From CAVVSQ01 sp963848825 (lineage in GTDB: Bacteria; Planctomycetota; Planctomycetia; Gemmatales; Gemmataceae), in contig CAWKFA010000015.1 of the NCBI GenBank assembly GCA_963848825.1, positions 930,001 through 994,000 on the forward strand: a stretch of DNA of 64,000 nt. The letters run 5' to 3'. The notes beneath the pieces are model-generated. The model was not told where the DNA came from. It ran no database searches and saw only the letters and a program-made list of their open reading frames with translations. The first letter of the stretch is position 1. Every line of letters begins with the position of its first letter. Below, one piece after another: positions 37,750 through 47,563 of this stretch. Position numbers and translations under genes: made by a program.

Positions 37750-38702
37750 TCAGGGCATATGCACTTCGATTTTGGCCGCCTTTGCGTTGCTCGGCGAGAA
37801 TGGTTTGATAAAGGTCCATGTCCTGGGCCATGACCTCGCGGACGGAGTCCTTGACGCTTTCGAAGGTGGTCGTTTCGCCCTGCGTGCGATCGGTGACTTT
37901 GATGAGGTGATAGCCAAAATCGGTGACGACGATGTCGCTGGTGTCTCCTTTTTTCATGTTGAAGGCGGCCTTGGCGAATGGCTCGACGACGACGAACTTA
38001 TAAGGAAACGTGCCGATATCGCCCCCTTTGTCTTTGCTGGGGCAGTCGGAATACTTTTTGCGGCCTCGGCAAAATCGAGTTTTGCCCGCCAGGATTTCCT
38101 GGCGGATAGTCTCGATCTTGTTGCGTGCCAGCCTGTTTTTCGACCGGGGAGGCGCCGGTGCCCACTTTCACGAGAATATGGCTGGCGGTGACAAATACCT
38201 TGTCGAACAACACCTTGTTGGTTTCGTAATAGCGCTTGCGTCTCGGTTTCGGGAAAGCGTCCAATCAGATAGTGTTTCCACGAGCACGCGGGCAGCGACA
38301 TCCTGGCGGAACTGTGCTTCGGTTTGCTTGCTTTCGCGCAAAAATTGATCCAGGGTCATGGTCTTCTTTTTCAGGACCTCGTTGAGTTCGTCGATTTCCT
38401 TCTGAATTTCCGCGGGTTGCGGGGGCAGGGCGTTTTTGCGAAGAAACTGGCGCATCAAAACGTCGTCGATGAGCATGTCCAGGGCGGATTGGCGGAATTC
38501 GCGTTGCTGCGCGGCGGTAAGCGGCACGGGGGAAGGACGAGCTTCGAGCATGGCCTGAATTTCGGTCATGCTGATGGCTTCGCCGTTTACGTACGCCGCC
38601 GGCTTTTCCTGTGTCGCCGGGCCTTGGCCGAGCGCCTGCACGGGCCGCAAGCCCCAGAATTGCCAAGCTTGCCGTTATTTGCCCGCGTGCTTGCCCTGAC
38701 AT
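37750..38702 (-). CDS. Periplasmic PpiC/SurA-type peptidyl-prolyl isomerase (several frame shifts)
   Basis: About 317 residues. A signal peptide precedes A-A-Y-V-N-G-E-A-I-S-M-T-E-I, the standard opening of SurA/PrsA-like chaperones. A helical chaperone domain covers about 45-180, followed by the parvulin domain (V-T-A-S-H-I-L-V-K; later D-T-S-D-I-V-V-T-D-F-G-Y-H-L-I-K-V-T-D). It assists folding of exported proteins by isomerising prolyl bonds. Frames change near 38640, 38235, 38105 and 37780; the tail A-A-K-I-E-V-H-M-P ends at 37750-37752. ATG 38702 is the start. Confidence 0.82.
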
Positions 38703-38864
38703 GTCCACCTCCGTGTCCCAGGGTCGTGCCGGACGATCCAGTCCAATGCCTGGCCTTATAGCCAGTCCGGCGTCAGAAAGGGAGAGCAATTACCCGACTT
38801 CCCCCCTTCAGGGTACTACTGCTGCCGAGCCTTTGAAAAGTGCCGGTTTATGTAGAATGAAAAG

Positions 38865-39564
38865 ATGATACGTCCACCGCTTTGCAGGCACGGCTGCTGC
38901 CGCTCGCCGGCAAACCGCCCGGCACGCTGCTTATTCACGAGATTTATCGCAGCATTCAGGGCGAATCGACCTTTGCCGGCTTGCCCTGTGTCTTTGTGCG
39001 CACGGCAGTTTGCGATGCGCGCTGCACTTGGTGCGATACGCCGCACGCTTTTCACCAGGGAACCGTTTGGCAGGTGGACGACATCGTCGCCAGGGTCGAG
39101 GCACTGGCCACTCCGCTGGTGGAGATCACCGGCGGCGAACCCTTGCTGCAGCCGGAGATATTGCCACTCATGGAGCGGCTGGCGGACCGGGGCGCAGACC
39201 GTACTTCTCGAGACCAGCGGCGCCCATGATGTGGCCAATGTCGACAAACGCGTCCATATCATCATGGACCTCAAATGTCCGGACAGCGGCGAATGCCGCC
39301 AACAATCGCTGGGCGAACCTGGAAGTTCTCAAGCCCATGGATGAAATCAAATGCGTCCTCGCATCTCACGCCGATTTTGATTGGGCGGCCGGGGTCATTC
39401 GACAACACCGGCTCGACCGGCGCTTCGCGGTTTTGCTGAGTTGTGTATTTGGCAAAGTCACCCCGGCGGAGCTGGCAGAGTGGCTGCTCGCTTCGGGCTT
39501 GCAGGCACGCCTGCAACTTCAGATGCACAAATACATCTGGGATCCGGCAACGCGGGGTGTGTGA
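38865..39564 (+). CDS. queE: 7-carboxy-7-deazaguanine synthase (three frame shifts)
   Basis: About 232 residues. This radical-SAM enzyme forms 7-carboxy-7-deazaguanine, a precursor of queuosine and other deazapurines. The cluster motif C-D-A-R-C-T-W-C (CxxxCxxC) lies near residue 47; before it are the substrate-site residues I-Q-G-E-S-T. Later motifs are ITGGEPLLQ near 90, I-I-M-D-L-K-C-P near 132 and L-Q-M-H-K-Y-I-W near 222. Frames change near 38885, 39195 and 39300. No queC, queD or queF is adjacent. ATG 38865 sits only a few bases after a TAGAAT box, so the message may be leaderless. Confidence 0.88.
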
Positions 39565-39686
39565 CGCGGGCAATTGCCGGGTTCAATCCAGGGATGTTGA
39601 CCGAAAAAAGATTTTACTTTTGTTTTGATATTTATCGTGCCGCCCTCTACGATCATAGACAAATCCAAACTCTCAAGGAGAACACC

Positions 39687-41106
39687 ATGAATCGAGGCAA
39701 TCTTTCCCGACGCGGGTTTTTGACCCGGTCGCTGACGGCCATGACGGTAGGTGCCGGGCTGCCGCTGTGGTATGCCAAGGAAGCCGTGGTCGATGCCCAG
39801 GAGAAGAAAGGCGCCGAGCCTGGACCCAACGACCGCATCGTCATGGGCTCCATCGGCACGGGTACCGATCGCTTCCGCACGCGTAACGGCGCACCGTCAC
39901 GCGGCGAGCGTGGCATCGACGACATGCGTGCCGCCATCGGCCAGCGTGGCGTGCAGATGATCGCGGTGGCTGACGTCGATGCCGTCAACCGCAATTTCTC
40001 CGCCAACATCGTCGGGCCCAACTGCCGAAAGTTTGAAGATTTTCGCGAGCTGCTGGCGGTGCCTGAAATTGACGCGATCACCATTGGCACGCCCGACCAC
40101 TGGCATGCCATCATCGCCATCGCGGCGCTAAAGGCCGGCAAGCATGTCTATTGCGAAAAGCCCTTGACCCTCACGCTCGATGAAGGCAAGGCGCTGGTGC
40201 GTGTGCAACGGGAAACCGGCAAGGTCTTCCAAACCGGCAGCCAGCAGCGGACCGAATTCGGCGGTCGCTTTCGCCTGGCGGCGGAAATGGTTCGCAACGG
40301 CCGGATTGGCCAGGTCCGACAGATCACGACGCTTATCAACGATAATCCCGTCGGCGGTCCATTTCCCGTGGTGGCGGTTCCGGAAGGGCTGAACTGGGAT
40401 TTCTGGCAAGGGCCCACGCCGGAGACTCCTTTTATCAAGGAGCGTTGCCATTATCAGTTCCGGTGGTGGTATGAATACTCCGGCGGCAAGATGACCGACT
40501 GGGGCGCTGCATCACAACGACACGGCGCAATGGGCCCTGGGCATGGACGATAGCGGTCCCATCGCGATCACCGGCGCCGGCATCGCCCCGGCCAAGGGCA
40601 CGCAATCCTACAACTGTTATCCCCAGTTCGTGGTCACCTATATCTATGGCAACGGCCCCAATGGCGGCGAAGGCACTCGCCTCGTATGCCGCAGCAACAC
40701 CCCGCCAGGCTGGACCCATCCCAACAATGGCATTCTGTTCGAAGGCGAGAATGGCAAGTGGATCTGGGTCGATCGCGGCCGCATCACCGCCAGCGACGGC
40801 AATGCGCAAACCAGCAAAATCCTGAGCACTCCCCTGGGCAATGACGCGGTCCGGCTTGAACGCGCCGATAGCCAGATGGGCGATTTCATTCGGTGCTGCC
40901 GGTCGGGTGGTTTGCCTATCTGCAATGTCAAGGTGGGCCATCGCTCGGCAAGTGTGTGCCACCTCGGTAATATCGCGACGCGGTTCTTCCCGGGCCTCAA
41001 GTTGCAATGGGACCCGCGCCAGGAGATGTTCACTGGCGAATATGCTCAAGCCGCGAACCGTCATTTGAGCCGGCCCTACCGTGCGCCCTGGCGGTTGGAG
41101 GCGTAA
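39687..41106 (+). CDS. Gfo/Idh/MocA-family oxidoreductase with Tat signal (one frame shift)
   Basis: About 472 residues. The N-terminus has a twin-arginine motif, N-L-S-R-R-G-F-L-T-R, so it is exported folded with its cofactor. The NAD(P)-binding fold shows I-V-M-G-S-I-G-T-G and later AVADVDAVNR; E-K-P-L-T near residue 155 is the family's catalytic/cofactor motif. The middle contains N-W-D-F-W-Q-G-P and F-R-W-W-Y-E-Y-S-G-G-K-M-T-D-W-G-A. This is the planctomycete-expanded Gfo/Idh/MocA type, probably acting on sugars or sugar derivatives. The frame changes near 40510. ATG 39687 follows AAGGAG. Confidence 0.9.
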
Positions 41107-41129
41107 ACCGCCGCTAGCAATGAAACGGA

Positions 41130-41165
41130 GCGTTTAGCCCTGTGGCCTGACATGGGGCTAAACGC
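41130..41165. terminator. Hairpin terminator after the Gfo/Idh/MocA gene
   Basis: GCGTTTAGCCC and GGGCTAAACGC form a perfect 11-bp stem around a 14-base loop, 24 bases beyond the stop. No long T-run follows directly. Confidence 0.7.
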
Positions 41166-41188
41166 ACTTCTTTGCCGCTGGATTTTTC

Positions 41189-41725
41189 GTGCCCCATCGC
41201 CACGCCTGGACCGACCTGACGGACGCGCAACTCCTGGCCCAATGCGAGGTGGACACCTATCGTGCCAGCGGCCCAGGGGGGCAAAAGCGCAATAAGACCA
41301 GTTCGGCGGTGCGGCTCCGGCATCCGCCGAGCGGTCTCCTTGTCATCGCCGAGGAAAGCCGCTCGCAGCATGAAAATAAGGCCAAGGCGCTGCGTCGCCT
41401 GCGCCAGGCGTTCTTCCTGAAAATACGCGACCATCTGGCGGACGATCAACTGGTCCTGGTAGCCCAAAGAACCGAAGTCGTGCAAGCGAAAACCTCAGCC
41501 GGCCGGCTTGACGTTGGCCGCCGGGACGCACGCTTTTGGCCGGCCGCCGGATTGGTGCTGGATGTGCTCGAGGCGCAGCAGGCCCACGTGGGAGAAACGG
41601 CCAGGCGGCTCGATATCTCCACGGGCAATCTGATCGCCTTTCTGCAAGCGGACCCAAAAGTTTGGGAACAGACGAACCAGCTTCGCGAACGTTTTGGTCT
41701 TAACAAGCTGCATGCACGCACATGA
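41189..41725 (+). CDS. RF-1-type GGQ release-factor-like protein
   Basis: 178 residues, intact. The catalytic GGQ loop is in SGPGGQKRNKT near residue 32, followed by HPPSGL and Q-H-E-N-K-A-K-A-L, as in class I release factors and ArfB/PrfH-type rescue factors. It lacks codon-recognition domains 2 and 4, so it should release stalled peptides without reading a stop codon. It has a C-terminal helical domain of about 75 residues (LVLDVLEAQQ...NQLRERFGLNKL) in place of ArfB's basic tail. The start is GTG 41189. Its stop overlaps an ATG of the next frame (ATGA). Confidence 0.82.
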   Translation: MPHRHAWTDLTDAQLLAQCEVDTYRASGPGGQKRNKTSSAVRLRHPPSGLLVIAEESRSQHENKAKALRRLRQAFFLKIRDHLADDQLVLVAQRTEVVQAKTSAGRLDVGRRDARFWPAAGLVLDVLEAQQAHVGETARRLDISTGNLIAFLQADPKVWEQTNQLRERFGLNKLHART

Positions 41726-41763
41726 TGGCGTGCCTTGATTCGAAGGGACGCTACAATACTTTT

Positions 41764-42240
41764 ATGATCCTACCCGAAGGTTTTTCCTGGGTTGACAAAC
41801 CGCTGCTCGCCGCCATGGCCAGGCCGGATGAACTCGAGCAATTTGTCTGGCTTCGTCATCAGAATATCCAGGTCCTCATCGCGCTCTCCGAGACGCCGCC
41901 GCGTCGCGATTACGCCAACGACGCCGGCTTGTTGCTTCTGCACGTCCCCGTGGAGGACATGCACCCGCCCAGCCAAAAGCAAATCGATCTCTGCCTGTCC
42001 GCGATTCAGAAGGCACATTCGCAGGAGATGGCCGTCGGCGTTCACTGTACCGCTGGACTGGGACGCACCGGCGTTATCCTGGCCTGCTATTTCGTGTCGC
42101 AAGATATGTCCGCCAAGAATGCCATCGCCCGCGTCCGCCGACTGCGACCGGGATCGATCGAGACGGACGAACAGGCTGACGCCATCGCCGAATTCGCCCG
42201 GCGCCAGCGCGGGGAAAAGGAACTGCCGGAAGGCGATTGA
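41764..42240 (+). CDS. Dual-specificity/tyrosine phosphatase-like protein
   Basis: 158 residues. The P-loop V-H-C-T-A-G-L-G-R-T-G near residue 97 has the catalytic Cys and Arg (CxxxxxR-T), and a general-acid loop V-P-V-E-D-M-H lies near 65. It resembles DUSP23-like small phosphatases (L-P-E-G-F-S-W-V at the start). The start could be ATG 41722, overlapping the release factor's stop, but ATG 41764 gives the family N-terminus, and a TACAAT box lies 7 bases upstream. Substrate unknown; a nearby kinase might be a partner, but none is adjacent. Confidence 0.85.
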   Translation: MILPEGFSWVDKPLLAAMARPDELEQFVWLRHQNIQVLIALSETPPRRDYANDAGLLLLHVPVEDMHPPSQKQIDLCLSAIQKAHSQEMAVGVHCTAGLGRTGVILACYFVSQDMSAKNAIARVRRLRPGSIETDEQADAIAEFARRQRGEKELPEGD

Positions 42241-42263
42241 GCTTACGCCGCTAGCAAAACGAC

Positions 42264-42291
42264 ACAAGGCAGACATCATTGTCTGCCTTGT
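42264..42291. terminator. Bidirectional hairpin between converging genes
   Basis: ACAAGGCAGACA and TGTCTGCCTTGT form a perfect 12-bp stem with loop TCAT. The loop itself holds the stop codon of the minus-strand beta-helix gene, so that gene ends inside the hairpin. Confidence 0.8.
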
Positions 42292-43442
42292 CGGATTTTC
42301 ATTTCGACGGTCGTTGGCGGCCAGGCGTGACCAGGTGGTCCACGCGTTCGCTTGCGTTCTTCGGGCGTGCCGCGAAAACGCTGGGCAGTGCGCCTGCGCC
42401 AGCGCCGTGTCTGACCGGCCTTGGCGTCGCCGGCTGAAGTAGCCTTCGCGGACTGCCGATGGCAACGGCAGCCGAGCAGCAGAAACAGCACAACCGCTTG
42501 TTCGGCGTCATTGCCTTCCACGACGCGAGCCATCTCCAAATCGCGAACCAGCGGCAGCAGGCGTAAAGCAGCGCACTTCTCTGAATACGAAGCGGTCGCC
42601 ATTATGGTAACTATGCGGATGTCCTCAGCAGCACCAAGTGCGGACATATGTTCCGGCTGTATGGCTGCGCCCGGTTCGGTCGCAGGACCTGGTTGTTTTT
42701 CATCCGTCCCCTTGGGTGCGGGGGATGCCGGTTGGGGCGAGGCGTCGTTATCGATCCGCCAAAAAGTTTGATGGATATCCGAGGGTGTCTCTTCCGTTTG
42801 GGCCCTTGAAACACCACCACCGGCCAGACCGACAAGATGTATTGGTAAGAGAGGCGCCGCGGCCTTGACCTCCGGTGCTTGCCCGGAAGGCGCTGGTAAG
42901 ATTGCCACGGGAAGGGCTACAACGGGCTCGGCTTTCCTGGAAACTAACAGCGCGGCAACCAGGACACCAAGATCTTGATCGTCGAACTGCGTGTTCGCCA
43001 GGTGAACCGGGCCCTTGAGCAGCGTGCTGGCGACGCCGTCGAGCGTCAAGCCATTGAGCTGCAAATCGCCACCTTCGGCCACCTCGAAAAGCCGATCCAG
43101 ATGGCCAGCCTCGATGACCGTTTGACCTGGACCGTGGCCGATAATCTGCAAATTGCCCTGAACTTGTAGACCGCCGTGTTCAGCGTGATAAGTCCCGGTG
43201 TTGAGTAGGATGGTATCGGGTTGCGCGTTCCTATTGGCGGCGGACACCGCCGAGCGCAGGCTAATTTGGCCCGCCGCATCCATGCCGGTGGCCAGGTTGA
43301 CGGCCGGCGTATCCTGGAAGGTAGTGACCCGGTAAACGGCAGGGGCCAGGCGGTTCTCAAGCTGTTCCAGCCCAGGCCGGCATGAGCGTGCCGCGGGCTT
43401 TCCTGGTCCCGTTCCGCGCCATCCTGTGCGGCCTGAAAGCAT
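42276..43442 (-). CDS. Secreted beta-helix protein with planctomycete N-terminal motif
   Basis: 388 residues. The N-terminus has L-E-Q-L-E-N-R-L-A-P-A, the exported-protein motif also seen in the TIGR03118 protein. Residues 30-165 look like a right-handed beta-helix (ISLRSAVSAANRNAQPDTIL, then repeated G-N-L-Q-I-I-G and G-D-L-Q-L-N-G-L-T-L-D-G). The remainder is Pro/Ala-rich and probably disordered, with a short hydrophobic stretch (A-V-V-L-F-L-L-L-G-C) and a very basic end near residues 305-370. I assign no function; such proteins may bind polysaccharide. The last 60 residues may be out of frame. Confidence 0.7.
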   Translation of the reverse strand: MLSGRTGWRGTGPGKPAARSCRPGLEQLENRLAPAVYRVTTFQDTPAVNLATGMDAAGQISLRSAVSAANRNAQPDTILLNTGTYHAEHGGLQVQGNLQIIGHGPGQTVIEAGHLDRLFEVAEGGDLQLNGLTLDGVASTLLKGPVHLANTQFDDQDLGVLVAALLVSRKAEPVVALPVAILPAPSGQAPEVKAAAPLLPIHLVGLAGGGVSRAQTEETPSDIHQTFWRIDNDASPQPASPAPKGTDEKQPGPATEPGAAIQPEHMSALGAAEDIRIVTIMATASYSEKCAALRLLPLVRDLEMARVVEGNDAEQAVVLFLLLGCRCHRQSAKATSAGDAKAGQTRRWRRRTAQRFRGTPEERKRTRGPPGHAWPPTTVEMKIRQGRQ

Positions 43443-43625
43443 GGTTGACGTTCTCTAAACTCATTGACAACAGTCCAGCCTCAGTTATCGGCGGGCGCGG
43501 GTCGATCTTTAGCGGATTTGCGGTTTATGGCCTCGTGAAATCAGTTCCTTCGGCAATGTCTCGCCAACTTCGCTAAATTCTCGTAATTTGAAGAAATCCA
43601 AGGGACCATCATTGAGGAGATTTTC

Positions 43626-45302
43626 ATGTCGGGCGATCGAAGACGCAGTTTGCTGACGACCGAGGGAATGGGCCGCGCGCCCAATCGAGCCATGTTGCGG
43701 GCCGTCGGTTTTCACGACGACGACTTCACACGTCCAATGATCGCCGTGGCCAGCTTGTTCAGCGACATCACTCCCTGCAATGCCCATCTCGACCGGCTGG
43801 CGCAAAGGGCTCGAAGGGATTCGCGCGGGGGGCGGCGTTGGGCAGGTTTTTCGCGCGCCGACGGCTTCCGACGGCATCATGATGGGCCACCAGGGCATGC
43901 GCTACAGCCTGGTGTCGCGCGAAGTCATAGCGGATTGCATCGAAGTCGTGGCTGGCGGCATGAATCATGACGGCGTCCTCGCCATCGGCGGCTGTGACAA
44001 GAACATGCCGGGGTGCTTGATGGGCATGGCCCGCCTGAACGTGCCCAGCATCTTCGTTTATGGCGGCAGCATTCTGCCCGGCACCGGCGTCGATGGCAAC
44101 GATATCGACATCGTTTCCATCTTTGAAGCGGTCGGTCAATTTCAAGCTGGCAAGCTCGATGAAGCCGGCGTGCACCAGGTGGAGTGCGAGGCATGCCCGG
44201 GCGCGGGTTCCTGCGGCGGCATGTATACCGCCAACACCATGAGCTCCGCGATCGAAGCGATGGGCATGTCGTTGCCTTACGACGCCAGCAATCCGGCGGT
44301 ATCGGCCGCCAAGGAACGGGAAACTTTCCTCGCCGGCAAGATGCTGGTGAAACTTATTGAAGACGGCATCAAGCCGCGCGACATTATCACGCGAAAATCG
44401 CTGGAGAACGCCTACACTTTTGTGTTGGCGCTGGGCGGCTCGACCAACGCCGTGCTCCATCTCATGGCCATTGCGCGCGAGGCCAATGTCTCCTGGACGC
44501 TGGCGGACTTCGATCGCCTGGGCGACAAGGTACCCGACCTGGCCGATCTCAAGCCGAGCGGTAAATACGTGATGAACGATCTGCACAAGGCCGGGGGCAC
44601 ACCGGCCGTGCTGCGGGCATTGCTCGACGCGGGCTTGCTCCACGGCGACTGCATCACGGTCACCGGCAAGACGCTGGCCGAGAACCTGAAAAACATCGAG
44701 TCTATCTACAAGCACAAACAGGTGGTGATCAAGCCAGTCGAGGCGCCCATGCATGCCAAGGGGCATATTGTCATTTTGAAGGGAAACCTGGCGCCGGATG
44801 GTGCTGTCGCAAAAGTATCGGGACTGAAGAATGCAGCATCACGGGGGCGGCCAAGGTCTTCGATGGCGAGGAGGCCTGTTTCAGCGCCATCCAAGGGAAG
44901 AAGATTGTGGCGGGGGACATCATTGTCATTCGCGGCGAAGGGCCGGTAGGCGGGCCTGGCATGCGGGAGATGTTGTCCGTTACCGCCGCCTTATCCGGCC
45001 AGGGACTCGGCGATCAAATTGGCCTGATCACGGATGGACGTTTTTCCGGCGGTACGCGCGGCCTGGTGGTTGGCCATGTCGCCCCGGAAAGCTGGGTGGG
45101 CGGTCCGCTGGCCTTTCTCAAAAATGGCGATCTAATAACCATCGACGCGGACAAAAAAGAGCTGTCGGCGGCGCTCAGCGAGGCGGAATGGTCCAAACGC
45201 AAGGCCGGCTGGGTGAAACCCGCTCCGCGCGAAACGCGGGGTGTGCTGGCGAAATATGCCAAGACCGTGCACTCGGCCTCGGAAGGGGCTATCACGTCGT
45301 AA
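43626..45302 (+). CDS. ilvD: Dihydroxy-acid dehydratase (two frame shifts)
   Basis: About 559 residues. It dehydrates 2,3-dihydroxy-isovalerate and its methyl homologue, the third common step of valine and isoleucine synthesis. Cluster and metal sites are visible: A-I-G-G-C-D-K-N-M-P-G-C near residue 120 and CPGAGSCGGMYTANTM near 190. I-T-D-G-R-F-S-G-G-T lies near the C-terminus. Frames change near 43790 and 44830. ATG 43626 follows GAGGAG. It lies head-to-head with the beta-helix gene; another branched-chain gene (ilvE) is 6 kb away, not in the same operon. Confidence 0.95.
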
Positions 45303-45303
45303 A

Positions 45304-46150
45304 TTAAAAACCGAACTCCAGGTTGCTGGCCAACGAGAAGACGTTGCCGACGTAGCGATCTTCAACCCGGTAGGGCAGCAAAGGTCCGTCGATATCATTA
45401 CCGGGCGGACGAAGGTGCCGATAGCCGCGCCGCGTCAGGTCCGCCACCATGGCGAACAAGGCCTGGCGCTCGGCGCCGTCTTCGAATCCCTGGCCGCGCT
45501 CCCAGATGATCACGGCCACCCGGCCACTGTCCAGGAGGCCTGCGCGCCGCTCATGACCTGCGGTTCGAAACCCTCCGCATCCACTTTCATAATCAGCCTG
45601 GCCCTGCCGGCTTGCGGGAAATAACTGAAGGCGCTGTCAAGCGTGACGATGGGCACAATCTTCGGCGGTCCTTGCACGAAGGGTGGTTTAAGCCCAACGC
45701 CGCGAACGCTGCTCATCATCCCAAACTCGTTCGACACCAGCGGCGCAAGCTCGAAACGGTCGCCACAGGCGGCGCAGACCAGGTGAGCGACGCCGGTGAG
45801 TCTGTTGGCAACAAGGTTTTGGAACAACACAGCCGCATTTACCGGGTCAGGCTCGAAGGCGACGGCTTGAATACCGCCTGCCGGGTGCGTCGTCGCCTGC
45901 AACGTGAAGTAGCCCCAGTGGGCACCGACGTCTATGAAAAAGTCACCCGCGGCAATACCTTTTCGAGGAAATTGCGCGTGGGTGGTTCGTAGCCATCTTG
46001 AGACTCGTGCGTAACCAGGTAGACCACGCTCTGGTCTTTGAGCAAATAGGCGGGAAACTCAATTTTAAAACGTGGCACGCCCGCGGGCGTTTTTAGGGAC
46101 GAGGGAACATTGGCCCAGCCGTCGGTAACCTGCAGGACGATATCGGGCAT
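45304..46150 (-). CDS. FkbM-family methyltransferase (two frame shifts)
   Basis: About 282 residues. The SAM-binding fold shows F-I-D-V-G-A-H-W-G-Y-F-T near residue 80, A-F-E-P-D-P-V-N-A near 100 and I-M-K-V-D-A-E-G-F-E near 180, all FkbM hallmarks. Such enzymes methylate hydroxyls of small molecules or sugars. Frames change near 45935 and 45520-45540. The stop is one base from the end of ilvD, so the two genes converge with essentially no spacer. ATG 46150 is the start, 14 bases after the thioredoxin-like gene's stop on the same strand. Confidence 0.8.
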
Positions 46151-46164
46151 GGGATCATTGTCCT

Positions 46165-47324
46165 CTAACGCTTGGCCACCGGCAGTCCCGAGAGCCGTTC
46201 GTCCAGAATCTGTTCCCAGACAACGGGGAAGACATCGTCCAGATGAGCAAGCGGGGTTGTTCCCAGAAGCCAATGCGCCTGGCCTTGCTGCGAGATATCC
46301 TTGGGTAGTTTTTTCGGCAGGCGGCCGTAAAGCGCGGTCTTGTTCTTGGACCGTGCCTGGCCCGGATTTTTTTCCAGGGCATAACGCTCCTCGTGAGCTT
46401 GACCGACCCAGGCAGCGAACCGGAACATGTCAACATGCCCGGTGCCCAGCAGCGAACTCCGCGTCAAGGCATAGCGGCGCGTCTCGTACGCCCAGCGTGC
46501 CTCGGTAAGCAGGGTGTTCGCATTCACTTTGCCGGGCACCGCGTGGACCACGGATCCGTCCGACAAACAGAAATAACTGGCGACATTGCCCCCAACCTTT
46601 TGGCCGTTGACGATCGCGAACGTGCCCACCTTCATATAGGTGGCCACGAAGTTTTCATTGATATAGTCCGCCACCTTGTCGTCCGCCAGCGCGTTCACAC
46701 GGAACGCTTCCGCGTTGTTTCAGGTAAAGGCGTTATCTTCGAAGTTGCCGGAAAGGTGAATGAAGAAAACCTGTTTGTTTTCCGCCTTTGCCTGTTTGAA
46801 GGCCTCCGCTGGGTTCTGCATAAAGACGATGCGAGTGCCAAACTTGCGCAGGTCGCACCCTTGGTCGTTTGGCCAGGCAGGTTCGTGTCGGCAAGGATCG
46901 ACCCAGGCCCTTCCTCAATGGTTTGTAGAGCTACGGTCTGGCCTGTCCTGTCGGCCAAAGGCTCCGGCAGAAGCTCGGGTTGGCCTGGTTCAGACTGGGC
47001 GAGGGCAGGTTCGGGGAGCAACTCCGGCATGCGCAGGGCGGGAATCGCCAGCGCAAGTATAGGCGGTGGCACGCGCAGGGAGCGTGGCGCCACGGTCGCC
47101 TCTTCCATAGCAACATCCGACTGTACCAACCAGGAGCCGATCATGGCCAGGCCGACCAAGGCGGCCGCCCCGCCCAGGCCCAAAAAAAATAGCAAGCGCA
47201 CTTCGCTGTCCCTCGGGACGTGGGGTGCGGGTCGCTGTGGAGTTATCGTTCTTGTTTTTCTGGTGGCCGAGACAAGGCGGCCGACACGAACGGTGGGAAT
47301 GGGGTCGTCGATGGCAGTGGACAT
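46165..47324 (-). CDS. Membrane-anchored thioredoxin-like protein (frame shifts)
   Basis: About 386 residues. A basic N-terminus precedes one membrane helix near 45-65 (LFFLGLGGAAALVGLAMIG), then a Pro/Glu linker (L-P-E-P-A-L-A-Q). The C-terminal half reads A-F-K-Q-A-K-A-E-N-K-Q-V-F-F-I-H-L-S-G-N-F-E, the start of a thioredoxin fold. No CxxC is visible at that position, so redox activity is doubtful. The end is a soluble helical part (A-W-V-G-Q-A-H-E-E-R-Y). Frames change near 46830 and 46715. ATG 47324 follows GGAGGGG. I recognise the fold, not the function. Confidence 0.65.
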
Positions 47325-47484
47325 CAGCCCCTCCAGGGAAGAGGAACAAAAGTGGCGCAACCACCCCAGATTAGCCAGGCCCTTTCAGGAACGCAAGTAC
47401 CAACTTCACTTCGTCATGGCCCCCATGCGCCGGGCGCGGCGCGAGGGCGGGTAAACAGGGCTGTTTCTGGTCCGCGCCTTGCAA

Positions 47485-47512
47485 TTGACACGATCAGGCC
47501 ATTGACTAGAAT
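47485..47512 (+). promoter_or_regulatory. Sigma-70-type promoter for lysS
   Basis: TTGACA (47485-47490) and TAGAAT (47507-47512) with a 16-base spacer, the same design as the promoter at 10136. The GTG start of lysS is 52 bases beyond the -10 box. Confidence 0.7.
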
Positions 47513-47563
47513 CCATAACTCACCTGTGACTTCACTTGTTTCTCCAGCAGGAAGCCTACCGCC

